In this document: one piece after another, positions 56,817-64,000 of the stretch
Layout of the letters: each line of letters begins with the position of its first letter
Position numbering within the stretch: the first letter of the stretch is position 1
Source of the DNA: Mesorhizobium sp.
GTDB lineage: Bacteria; Pseudomonadota; Alphaproteobacteria; Rhizobiales; Rhizobiaceae
Assembly (NCBI GenBank): GCA_004963905.1
Contig: SUGL01000002.1
Coordinates: 1-64,000 of the forward strand
Direction: 5' to 3'
Length of the DNA stretch: 64,000 nucleotides
Program-made: the position numbers and the translations under genes
The notes under the pieces: model-generated
Told to the model about the DNA's origin: nothing
The model's input: the letters and a program-made list of their open reading frames with translations, nothing else
Database searches by the model: none

Positions 56817-59531
56817 CTATGACAGCAGTTCCTTGAAAATACCGTCCCCTGTCAAAAGTCCCTCGTGTGTTCCGTCTTCCACCAAACGACCCGAGTCGAA
56901 GACGACAACGCGATCGAACATCATCGCCATTGCCGGATTCGTCACGACCCACACAATTGCCGGCGAACGGCCGTCGCGTCTTGCTTCCTCGAGCACGTTT
57001 TGCAGCACCTTGTCCTGTACGCGCTGGTCGAGCGCCGACAGCGGCCGGTTGAGAATAAGAAAATCGGGACGTTTGAGCAGGGCCCGGGCAACATCGAGCT
57101 TCTGTCGCTGTCCGCCGGTCAACCGCCGGCCGCCTGCGCCGACGTTGAAGTCCAAACCGACATCCAGCAGTTCGGCATAAAGCCCCAGTTCATCAAGAAT
57201 GTCATAGACGATCGAGCGTATGCGGTCCGGCGCGTCGGGATGATTGCTGCCCAGACGCCCGAACAGGACATTGTCCATGACGGTAGCCGCGGCAATATAT
57301 TTGGCAGGATCGTACCGTTCGACCGCGTTTTGCAGCTCGGGCGGCAGGTCTTCATAGAACTGGTTGCGCGCGGCGACGATCTTGTTCATCAATTCGTCGC
57401 TCAGCAGGCCGAAGCGATGCCGGGGCTCGATATAGGCAAAGCTCAAGGTGACGATCATGGCGCGGTCGCTTTCCGAAACCGTCTCGTAGGGACGGTTTCG
57501 GAGCCGTTGCAGCAAGGTCTCGTAGGCGGGTATCTCCTCGGCGCTCATGAAGGTGAGTTGCTGGAAGAACTGGTGATCGGGCGGCAGGTCGGCAAACAGC
57601 TCGATCGCCTGTTCGGCGATCTCCATGCCCATTTCGTAGAGCGTGCGATCGAGGCCGGCTTGCCTCAGCACGGAAGCAAAATAGGGATTTGCCGCCAGCC
57701 CCCTGTCGGCCAGCTCCGGGCCGGCGGCGGCGCCGAAGAGCAGGTTCTGGCCGATCGTTGCTTCCTTGTTGTAGGCGCCTGGTTCGAAAGGAACCACCAG
57801 TTCGCTCAGCCCTTCCTGTTCCAGTCGGGTTCGCAGCGCTGCACGCAGTTCGACGATTCGGGCGGCAAGCTCCGTGTGACGCGTGAGGTCGGCCGAAGAG
57901 CGCAAGCCAAGATCCAGAATGTCGCGCGACAGAACAACCGCGTCGAGCACGCGGCGTACAGCTTCAAAGAGGTCGTGCGGACCGGTGGCGCCTGCGGAAG
58001 CATAGTTGATCCAGTCGCTGTTGATATCGAGATCCGAATTGCCCGACCGGCGCGCCTCGTTGATGTTCCAGCGGTGCTGGTCTGCCGCGGCACCGTCATA
58101 AGTCACCGATGTCAGCGGCGCATGCTTCAACCCGTAGAGCAGATTGTCGCGAAGGCTTGCCTGGAACAGGAAAACGTCCGACGAGGCATAGGACATGCGC
58201 CGTCCAGTCACTGCTTCGGGGAGTTCAAGCAGGTCGTCGGCGCCCGAAGCGACCCTTCCGCTTTCCGGCCAGTTCAGCCGCGCGAAAGCTTCCGCAAGCG
58301 CCTCCGCCCCACCTGTTGCGGTACTGACCAGCGCCACCGTCTCGCCCGGCTTGACCTGGAGGGAGATACGGTCGAGGAGCATCGCACCGCCATCGTCTGC
58401 CATGGACAGGCTGATCGCCGACAGCGGGTCGGTCATCGGACCAGGATCGTCGATCGTCAACGCCCCGATTCTCGGCGCAATGAGACCCTCGACGGTGAAC
58501 TGTTCGACGACCTGCTGATATTTGACCTGGACATCCTGCCGGTCCTGATCCCAGTCGATCAGTTCCTTCATCGGTCCGGGCAGGTCCTTGTAGGCGCCGA
58601 TCACGGCCACGAGCTGGCCGACGTCCAGCCGCCCCTGGATAACCAGATACCCGCCGACCATGTAGAACAGAAACGGCGTGACCTGCGCGAGAAAATTGTT
58701 GAGGAACTTCACCATGAATTTCCATTGGTAAAGATCGAAGCGGATCTTGAAGATGAGCCCGAGCCGGGCAGCAATGTCGGCGCGCTCGTAGTTTGATGTA
58801 TCGTGGACGTGGACCGCGCCGATGCCGTCGACGATTTCGCCGACACGGCCCGAAAGCGCGCGCGCCGTCAGCTGCCGTTGGCGCCCGAGCACGATCAGCC
58901 GGCGCCGCATTCGCGGGATGAGCACGATCTGGATCGCCACGATCACGGCCGCTATCATTCCGAGCCAGAAGTTCTGGACCAGGATGAACAGCATGGCCGT
59001 CAGCGCCTGGCCGCCGAGCAGCACCGGCTGCAGGAAGGCATCGCCGATGAAACCGCCCAGCGGTTCGACCTCGTCCTTCACCATGGTCGCCACCTCGGCG
59101 GATTTCACACGCGTGAAGTAGCGGGGCGGGAACCGCAGCACACGATCGACCAGATCGAAGCGGATACGCCGCAGCATGCGTTCGCCGAGCCGGCCCTTGT
59201 AGGTGTTGATGTAGAGTTTGAACAGCCCGTTGATGACGACCAGCAAGAGGAACACGAGGCTCAGGGCGAACAGCGTCGCCGTGCGGTCGAGCTGAAAACC
59301 GGGGAAGAACTGGACCTCTCCGATGAACGGCAGGTTATAGTGCAGCTTCATGAAGGGCTGGGTCGCGCCCGGTTGTTCGAAGCCCCTGCCTTGGATCGGG
59401 CCGTTGACGATCAGCTTCGGCAGGTCGAAGGACATGAAATACGGGATCATCGAAAGCAAGACGATAATCAGTATCCAGAGCTGCTGCTTCTTGGTGTGCG
59501 TCCAGATATAGCGGGCTAGGCTGGGTTCCAT
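56817..59531 (-). CDS. ABC exporter-like membrane protein with degenerate ATPase and triplicated helical subdomain
   Basis: A 904-residue protein. Residues 15-330 are a six-helix exporter transmembrane domain. The ATPase part starts near 375 but the Walker A region (401-411, LVSTATGGAEA) lacks the Lys, the Q-loop residue is Ser 451, Walker B reads FLILNRP (Asn 828, Arg 829 for Asp-Glu), and the H-loop His is Asn 865. The signature LTGGQ (804-808) and D-loop SALD (832-835) remain. The stretch after the Q-loop occurs three times: SLRDNLLYG (459-467), TIGQNLLFG (592-600), TVMDNVLFG (750-758), each followed by a VLxxxGLxxxLxxxG-like segment. It is intact and not a pseudogene. Probably a non-hydrolysing channel, receptor or regulated export partner. 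Confidence 0.88.
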   Translation of the reverse strand: MEPSLARYIWTHTKKQQLWILIIVLLSMIPYFMSFDLPKLIVNGPIQGRGFEQPGATQPFMKLHYNLPFIGEVQFFPGFQLDRTATLFALSLVFLLLVVINGLFKLYINTYKGRLGERMLRRIRFDLVDRVLRFPPRYFTRVKSAEVATMVKDEVEPLGGFIGDAFLQPVLLGGQALTAMLFILVQNFWLGMIAAVIVAIQIVLIPRMRRRLIVLGRQRQLTARALSGRVGEIVDGIGAVHVHDTSNYERADIAARLGLIFKIRFDLYQWKFMVKFLNNFLAQVTPFLFYMVGGYLVIQGRLDVGQLVAVIGAYKDLPGPMKELIDWDQDRQDVQVKYQQVVEQFTVEGLIAPRIGALTIDDPGPMTDPLSAISLSMADDGGAMLLDRISLQVKPGETVALVSTATGGAEALAEAFARLNWPESGRVASGADDLLELPEAVTGRRMSYASSDVFLFQASLRDNLLYGLKHAPLTSVTYDGAAADQHRWNINEARRSGNSDLDINSDWINYASAGATGPHDLFEAVRRVLDAVVLSRDILDLGLRSSADLTRHTELAARIVELRAALRTRLEQEGLSELVVPFEPGAYNKEATIGQNLLFGAAAGPELADRGLAANPYFASVLRQAGLDRTLYEMGMEIAEQAIELFADLPPDHQFFQQLTFMSAEEIPAYETLLQRLRNRPYETVSESDRAMIVTLSFAYIEPRHRFGLLSDELMNKIVAARNQFYEDLPPELQNAVERYDPAKYIAAATVMDNVLFGRLGSNHPDAPDRIRSIVYDILDELGLYAELLDVGLDFNVGAGGRRLTGGQRQKLDVARALLKRPDFLILNRPLSALDQRVQDKVLQNVLEEARRDGRSPAIVWVVTNPAMAMMFDRVVVFDSGRLVEDGTHEGLLTGDGIFKELLS

Positions 59532-59690
59532 ATGCGACTGTGGACCTTCAGTTTAAGGAACAAAGTAAAAGCATCAGCTGGTGAGCGGCGCATCGGCTAT
59601 CATCGCCGGCGATACCTTCGAAGCCTGCGAGGCGGCTTGGCGGGGCAAGATTGCGTTGTGTCGCCCGAAATCCCGAAATACAAGACGAAT

Positions 59691-60365
59691 ATGATGGATG
59701 TCACGCAACCACGCAATGCCGGTATGGACGGGCACGAGCAAGCCTTGGACCTCACGCGGGGAATTGCTGCCTATGTCAACCACCCTCTCGTGGCAGGGCT
59801 GGCGCGCGTCATCGCCAAGCATCCGGATGCCGACGTCGCCAACGCCTTCAACCACAAGCAGGTCGCCTGCAAGATGTGGGCGCTCGACAGGCTGTTCGAA
59901 AGCTGCGGCGGCCGGTTCGGGCGCATATGGGTTTTGGGCGGATGGTACGGCGTATTGCCGGCGATGCTTTTCAACGACGCCCGTTTCGAAGTCGCGGCGG
60001 TCGACAGCATCGACATCGATCCCGAAGTCGCGCCGGTCGCGCGGACCCTCAACCGGGAAGCCGGCGACCGGTTCCGGGCGCTGACGGGAGATATGTACGC
60101 GCTCGACTATGTGGCCGGGCAGTCCGACCTGATAGTCAATACGAGCTGCGAACACATCGCCGATCTGCGCGCCTGGCTTGCTCTCATTCCGCGGGGCACG
60201 AACGTGCTGCTGCAATCCAACGATTATTTCAGCGAGCCGACGCACATCAACTGCGTTGCTTCACTTGCTGCCTTCGAAGCAATGGCGGCGCTACGGGAGG
60301 TGCGGTTCTCCGGCGAACTGCCGACAAAGAATTACACGCGCTTCATGCTCATTGGAACTGTTTGA
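59691..60365 (+). CDS. Class I SAM-dependent methyltransferase
   Basis: A 224-residue protein with the methyltransferase core RIWVLGGWYGVLPAMLF (about residues 73-89), then VAAVDSIDIDPEVAPVA with the acidic ribose-binding residue. NTSCEHIADLRAWLALIPRGTN gives the later part of the fold. It begins beside the divergent ABC exporter-like gene. The frame is open to 59532; the ATG at 59691 is chosen because conserved-looking sequence begins there, but no strong ribosome site is seen. The substrate may be a glycan or lipid of the neighbouring surface cluster. Confidence 0.75.
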   Translation: MMDVTQPRNAGMDGHEQALDLTRGIAAYVNHPLVAGLARVIAKHPDADVANAFNHKQVACKMWALDRLFESCGGRFGRIWVLGGWYGVLPAMLFNDARFEVAAVDSIDIDPEVAPVARTLNREAGDRFRALTGDMYALDYVAGQSDLIVNTSCEHIADLRAWLALIPRGTNVLLQSNDYFSEPTHINCVASLAAFEAMAALREVRFSGELPTKNYTRFMLIGTV

Positions 60366-60440
60366 TGCATTTCGCCCAAAAACGCGCGGCGGTCTTGGGA
60401 TAACGACATGCATAAAACAAGAACCTGAAGCGCGTCGCTC
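60363..60440. repeat. Dispersed intergenic repeat, type B, copy 2
   Basis: TGATGCATTTCGCCCAAAAA, a GC-rich centre, CTTGGGATAACGACATGCAT and then CCTGAAGCGCGTCGCTC match, in inverted orientation, the element after cbbZ at 16586-16645. It fills the space between two convergent genes and may serve as a two-way terminator. Confidence 0.6.
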
Positions 60441-61636
60441 TAGGATCGATCGACAATCTGATCATGAACCTTACCGAAACCGGACCCCATTTTCAGGGAC
60501 CATGTTCGATACCGCTCGCGCAGGATTTGCGCCGAGTGACGCGCGCCTTCCAGATCGAGACGATGCGCAGATGGCGTCGGTCCCACAAGCGCCCGTTCGA
60601 TCGCTTGCGCCAAACCTTCAGGCGTTAGATCCTTTTCCATCAGCACCGTTGCAAGCCCGAGTTCTTCGAGCATCAGGGCGCGAACGGTTTGTTCGGTTTC
60701 CCCGCCGGCTGCAAACGGCACGAGCAGGGAGCGACAACCCGCGCGCAGGACATCGCAGACCGTATTGTAGCCCGCCTGCGAGACCGACAGGCGGGCGCCG
60801 GTCAGCAGGCTGGCGAAATCCTCGCGGAAGCGGAAGACGGACAGGCCCGGCGTGGCATCGCGTGCGATCGCGTCAAACTCGTCCTTCGGCAGGTTTGGGC
60901 CGGTGATCAAACACCATTTCCAACCGTTGTCGGCATTCCGCGCCGCTGTGATGGTGGAACTGACAAGGCTCTTTCCGGCGGCCCCACCGCCAACCGACAC
61001 CAGAACGTCGAAGTGCTCGGAGGCCGCGGGCCGTGGCGGCGCGGCAACGAGTCCTGTGTAGGTGACTTCGGCCGTTATCGCCCCAGCCAGTGGAAATGTC
61101 TTGTCGATGGCTGCGAAAGCCGGATCGCCGTGGACCATGACAAGGTCGAAATGCCGGTTGATGAGATCGACCGTTTCCTCGTTTCGGCCCGGCTTGACGC
61201 GCTCCTGAAGGATATCACGGACAGAGGTCGCCAGCAGCGGTCTGGGCGACGTCGCGTCGATGGCCTCGATCAGCGGCAAGAGTTCGAAGCGCATCTGCCG
61301 GCGTCCAAATGGAAACGCCTCGACGATGACGATATCGGGACTGCAATCCCGGAATGCCTGCAGCAGCATTTCTGAACGGCATTTCTTGAAATCATCGTCG
61401 ATGGGCTTGCCCTGCAGGTCGACGAGTCCGGAAAATCCTTCATCACCGGAAGTGACAGGTGGCAGGGCTACGGATTTCACCCCCGATCCCGGAAATCCCG
61501 CTATCGGGGCTCCGCCGGTCACCACGGTTACGTCGAACCCGTCATCGACCAGAGCCGCCGCAATGCGGCTGGAGCGCGCGAGATGGCCGATACCGAGCAG
61601 GTGTTGGACATAGAAGAAAGCGCGCAGTCGCTTCAT
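60440..61636 (-). CDS. GT28/MurG-like glycosyltransferase
   Basis: A 398-residue GT-B enzyme starting LRAFFYVQHLLGIGHLARSS. The C-terminal half has VSVGGGAAGKSLV and SQAGYNTVCDVLRAGCRSLLVPFAAGGETEQ, the nucleotide-sugar site of the COG4671-type predicted glycosyltransferases. It is a paralogue of the partial gene at the right edge of the window (GGYNTYCEILSF at the same position). The ATG at 61636 overlaps the stop of the GT4 gene (ATGA), so the three transferases are one operon. Confidence 0.87.
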   Translation of the reverse strand: MKRLRAFFYVQHLLGIGHLARSSRIAAALVDDGFDVTVVTGGAPIAGFPGSGVKSVALPPVTSGDEGFSGLVDLQGKPIDDDFKKCRSEMLLQAFRDCSPDIVIVEAFPFGRRQMRFELLPLIEAIDATSPRPLLATSVRDILQERVKPGRNEETVDLINRHFDLVMVHGDPAFAAIDKTFPLAGAITAEVTYTGLVAAPPRPAASEHFDVLVSVGGGAAGKSLVSSTITAARNADNGWKWCLITGPNLPKDEFDAIARDATPGLSVFRFREDFASLLTGARLSVSQAGYNTVCDVLRAGCRSLLVPFAAGGETEQTVRALMLEELGLATVLMEKDLTPEGLAQAIERALVGPTPSAHRLDLEGARHSAQILRERYRTWSLKMGSGFGKVHDQIVDRS

Positions 61637-62874
61637 TCGGCCCGCCACTCACGCTCGAACAGTTCCTTGAGCTGCCCAATGCTTGCCATGTGATCGAAAT
61701 TGCCGCGCACGCGCCGCTCTGCGGCGTCGCCGAGGCGGGCGCGCAGCGCGGGATCACGGATCAGGCGCTCCAGCGCCTGCGCCAGGGCAATTGGGTTTTC
61801 CGTCGGAACCAGCAGCCCGGTTTCATCCGGCGACAAAAGCTCCGGCACGCCGGAAATATCGGTCGACACGCAGGCAAGCCGCTGGCTAGCCGCCTCCACC
61901 AAGACATTCGGCAGACCGTCCCGGTCGCCATTCGCGGTGATCCTGCAGGCCAGGGCGAATATGTCCGCGCGGCGGTAGTGCTCGAGCACCTCCTCCTGAG
62001 CAAGCGCGCCTTTCCAAGAGACACGACTATCCAGTCCGAGCTTTTGCGCCAGCGCCTTGAGCCGTTCCAGTTCCTCGCCGCCGCCGATATGCTCGAAACG
62101 CCACGCCAAATCGCCAGGCAAGAGGGCGAGAGCCTCCAGCAAGGTATCGTAACCTTTCTTTGCAACGGCGCGCCCGACACTCAGAACGATGACCGGTTCG
62201 TCCGGCGCCGAGCCGTCATGCTGTTTTCGTGCCTCGCCGAAACTGCCGAAGCGATCAAGGTCGAGCCCATGATAGCTCAGATGCACGGACGAGTTGCCGT
62301 TGGCGAGTTCTTTCAGACGGTCGAAGCCGGTCTTCGTGCAAGTGACCGTCCAGCGCGCCGAGGAGAGCTTGTCAGCCAAATCCCAGTCCGCCGAAGTCCA
62401 GATGTCCTTGGCATGGGCTGAGCAGCTCCAAGGCAGGCCACGAAGCTGGCTGGCATAGCGCGTCACCGATGCCGGCGTGTGCGCGAAATGTGCATGCAAC
62501 CATCCCGCGCCTTCCGGCCATTCGGCAGCCAGCACGAGCGCTTGCCCGAAGCGGCGCGCGCGATTGCGCGTAAAGTCGCGGGGCATATCGGCAGCCAGCG
62601 ATCCGAGCGCGCGCCAGAAGCCCGGCCGCAGCAAATAAGCGCATAGCGAGCGAAGCACGCGCAGCGGCTCTTCATGCAGATATTCCGGCAGATAGTGGAC
62701 CGGCGCTTTGATCTCGTCATGCACGGGGTGGCGTTTTGCGTCGGTCGGCCGCCTGAGCGCGACGAGTATCAGGTCGAACCCCGCACGCTCCAGACCGAGC
62801 AGTTCCTGTGCGATGAAGGTTTCGGAAAGCCGCGGGTACCCCTTCAGAACCACGACGATCTTGCGATATTGCAA
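61633..62874 (-). CDS. Glycosyltransferase family 4
   Basis: A 413-residue GT-B enzyme. KGYPRLSETFIAQELLGLE at the N-terminus, HAHFAHTPASVTRY, VGRAVAKKGYDTLLEAL and the E-x7-E-like RDGLPNVLVEAASQRLACVSTDISGVPE region are typical. The start is a TTG at 62874, one base after the stop of the upstream transferase gene; no ATG suits the conserved N-terminus. It ends in an ATGA overlap with the next gene. Likely makes one linkage of a surface glycan. Confidence 0.87.
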   Translation of the reverse strand: MQYRKIVVVLKGYPRLSETFIAQELLGLERAGFDLILVALRRPTDAKRHPVHDEIKAPVHYLPEYLHEEPLRVLRSLCAYLLRPGFWRALGSLAADMPRDFTRNRARRFGQALVLAAEWPEGAGWLHAHFAHTPASVTRYASQLRGLPWSCSAHAKDIWTSADWDLADKLSSARWTVTCTKTGFDRLKELANGNSSVHLSYHGLDLDRFGSFGEARKQHDGSAPDEPVIVLSVGRAVAKKGYDTLLEALALLPGDLAWRFEHIGGGEELERLKALAQKLGLDSRVSWKGALAQEEVLEHYRRADIFALACRITANGDRDGLPNVLVEAASQRLACVSTDISGVPELLSPDETGLLVPTENPIALAQALERLIRDPALRARLGDAAERRVRGNFDHMASIGQLKELFEREWRAE

Positions 62875-62875
62875 C

Positions 62876-64000
62876 TCAGTTCATTCCTTCGACGACCGAC
62901 AGGTGATGGCCGGCCCGCCGGTCGAGCAATTCCGCGACGATTTCGGAAATATGAGGCAGCCCTTCCAGCGTCAGATGCGGATTGCTCTGCGATGGGCGGG
63001 GCCGGTCCGGCAGTGCCACCAGTGCATCGGCAAACCGCTGGGAATCCTTGGCTTCTTCCGGCAAAAGCATCTCGATGAGGCCGAGTTCTGCGGCGCGCCG
63101 AGCGCGGATCAGTTGTTCCTCGCGGGGCTCGACACGCGGCACGATCAGCGCCGGCTTGTCGAAAGATAATATCTCACAGTAGGTGTTGTAACCGCCCATC
63201 GCCACTACCGCGCTGGCGCCGGCAATCAGCTCTTCCATGCGGTTGTCGAAGTCGATGATCTTGATGTAGGGGATCTTGGCCCCCTTCTTGCGCAGCTTGT
63301 TGCGCTTGCGCGCCGGCATGTAAGGCCCAAGCACGATCAGCGCCCTATGCTGCAATTGCGTATCCTGCTGATAGGCGTCGATGACGTCGTGGATCAGTTC
63401 GGCGCCGTCACCGCCGCCACCGGTGGTAACGAGGATATAGTCGCCCTCGGGCCGGTGGCCGGGCAACTCGTTCTGTGGCAGGCTCCGTTGCAGGAAACCG
63501 ACGAACTTCATCTTTGCCCCGACCGCCGGCGGGACATCCAAGCCGGTCAACGGATCGTAGAAATCCGGCGGACCATAGACCCAGACCTTGTCGTAAAACA
63601 GGCCTATCTTGCGCATCACATCCCTGCGTGCCCACTCTGCTTCGAGCAGATGCGGCGCGTCCATCACCTCGCGCAGGCCGAGCACGAGCGTGGTGCCTCG
63701 CGTTTTGAGGTAGGACAGCGTGTCCTCGATCTCACCGCGCAGGCCGAGCGGTTCCTTGTCGACGATGAAGATATCCGGCCGGAAGGTCTCGGCGGTGAGG
63801 CGGATGATCGACTGGCGCATCCTTAGCGTCTCATGCAGATCGATATCCTTTTCCAGCGAGGTGTACTCGCCGTTGCGCAACTTGATGACGCTGGGGATCT
63901 TCACGAAGTCGACACGGGCGCGATAGTCGAAGGCGCCGGCGATAGTGGCACCCGAAATGATAAGCACCTGAAGTCCGTGGAAATCCCCGACCAGCGAATG
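62876..64000 (-). CDS. GT28/COG4671-like glycosyltransferase, 5' end beyond the window
   Basis: The frame stays open to the right edge, where it reads HSLVGDFHGLQVLIISGATI, so the start lies outside; 374 codons are present. VDFVKIPSVIKLRNGEYTSL is a hallmark of this predicted transferase family, and TTGGGGDGAELI and MGGYNTYCEILSFDKPALIVPR form the donor site. It is paralogous to the gene at 60440-61636 and is first of the visible three-transferase unit. Missing residues are probably about 40. Confidence 0.86.
   Translation of the reverse strand, partial: HSLVGDFHGLQVLIISGATIAGAFDYRARVDFVKIPSVIKLRNGEYTSLEKDIDLHETLRMRQSIIRLTAETFRPDIFIVDKEPLGLRGEIEDTLSYLKTRGTTLVLGLREVMDAPHLLEAEWARRDVMRKIGLFYDKVWVYGPPDFYDPLTGLDVPPAVGAKMKFVGFLQRSLPQNELPGHRPEGDYILVTTGGGGDGAELIHDVIDAYQQDTQLQHRALIVLGPYMPARKRNKLRKKGAKIPYIKIIDFDNRMEELIAGASAVVAMGGYNTYCEILSFDKPALIVPRVEPREEQLIRARRAAELGLIEMLLPEEAKDSQRFADALVALPDRPRPSQSNPHLTLEGLPHISEIVAELLDRRAGHHLSVVEGMN

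Noticed and set aside
56865..58796. A 643-codon open frame on the plus strand opposite the ABC exporter-like gene
   Set aside because: Composition artefact; the minus-strand frame has a transmembrane domain and ABC motifs throughout.
56817..59531. A decayed pseudogene of an ABC transporter
   Set aside because: The 904-codon frame is uninterrupted, the transmembrane domain, signature and D-loop are conserved, and the insertion shows ordered repeats. That points to selection for another function.

Overview
The window looks like a chromosome or large replicon of an alphaproteobacterium of the order Hyphomicrobiales, most like Mesorhizobium and relatives. This rests on the GC-rich coding bias, the red-type RuBisCO operon with cbbX, the XoxF methanol dehydrogenase linked to cbb and pqq genes (an arrangement known from rhizobia such as Sinorhizobium meliloti), and two families of short palindromic intergenic repeats typical of Mesorhizobium. 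I see no tRNA, rRNA, insertion sequence or CRISPR array.

Positions 1-28239 form a one-carbon autotrophy island. It starts with the 5' end of a glutathione-dependent formaldehyde dehydrogenase gene (minus strand). A five-gene set follows that matches the PQQ-associated / lanthanide-uptake (lut) ABC cluster: binding protein, YVTN propeller, ATPase, permease and an exported protein. Next is cbbR, divergent from cbbF-P-T-A-L-S-X-E, a thioredoxin-like gene and a phosphoglycolate phosphatase gene. A cytochrome c, a small cysteine-containing protein, a NitT/TauT-type ABC transporter and a small exported protein lead to xoxF-xoxG-xoxJ (lanthanide methanol dehydrogenase, its cytochrome and periplasmic partner) and pqqA-B-C-D-E. 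Together they would oxidise methanol to formaldehyde in the periplasm, pass formaldehyde to the glutathione pathway, and re-fix the resulting CO2 through the Calvin cycle. Metal acquisition and cofactor synthesis are encoded alongside. Intergenic hairpins after xoxF and after pqqA probably set unequal transcript levels.

Positions 28240-42620 are mixed: an M50/CBS membrane protease, a peroxiredoxin-like protein with a 1099-residue zinc-ribbon/adenylate cyclase/AAA/TPR protein, a trifunctional glycosyltransferase-methyltransferase-deacetylase, an unrecognised 461-residue protein, a GNAT acetyltransferase, a membrane protein, a DUF5939-type cyclase and a small methyltransferase. Positions 42911-48880 hold a four-gene peptide-type ABC importer whose genes all overlap by 4 bases.

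Positions 49026-64000 combine cyclic-nucleotide genes (a third cyclase, a DUF3095 cyclase-like protein, a stand-alone cyclic-nucleotide-binding protein) with surface-glycan genes (nucleotide-sugar dehydrogenase, four glycosyltransferases, a deacetylase, a methyltransferase). The most unusual gene is at 56817-59531. It is an ABC exporter-like protein whose ATPase has lost the Walker A lysine, Walker B acid pair, Q-loop and H-loop residues but keeps the signature and D-loop. Its helical subdomain appears to be present in three diverged copies. It lies upstream of the cyclic-nucleotide-binding gene and a metallo-beta-lactamase-fold gene on the same strand, which suggests a regulated, non-canonical membrane machine.
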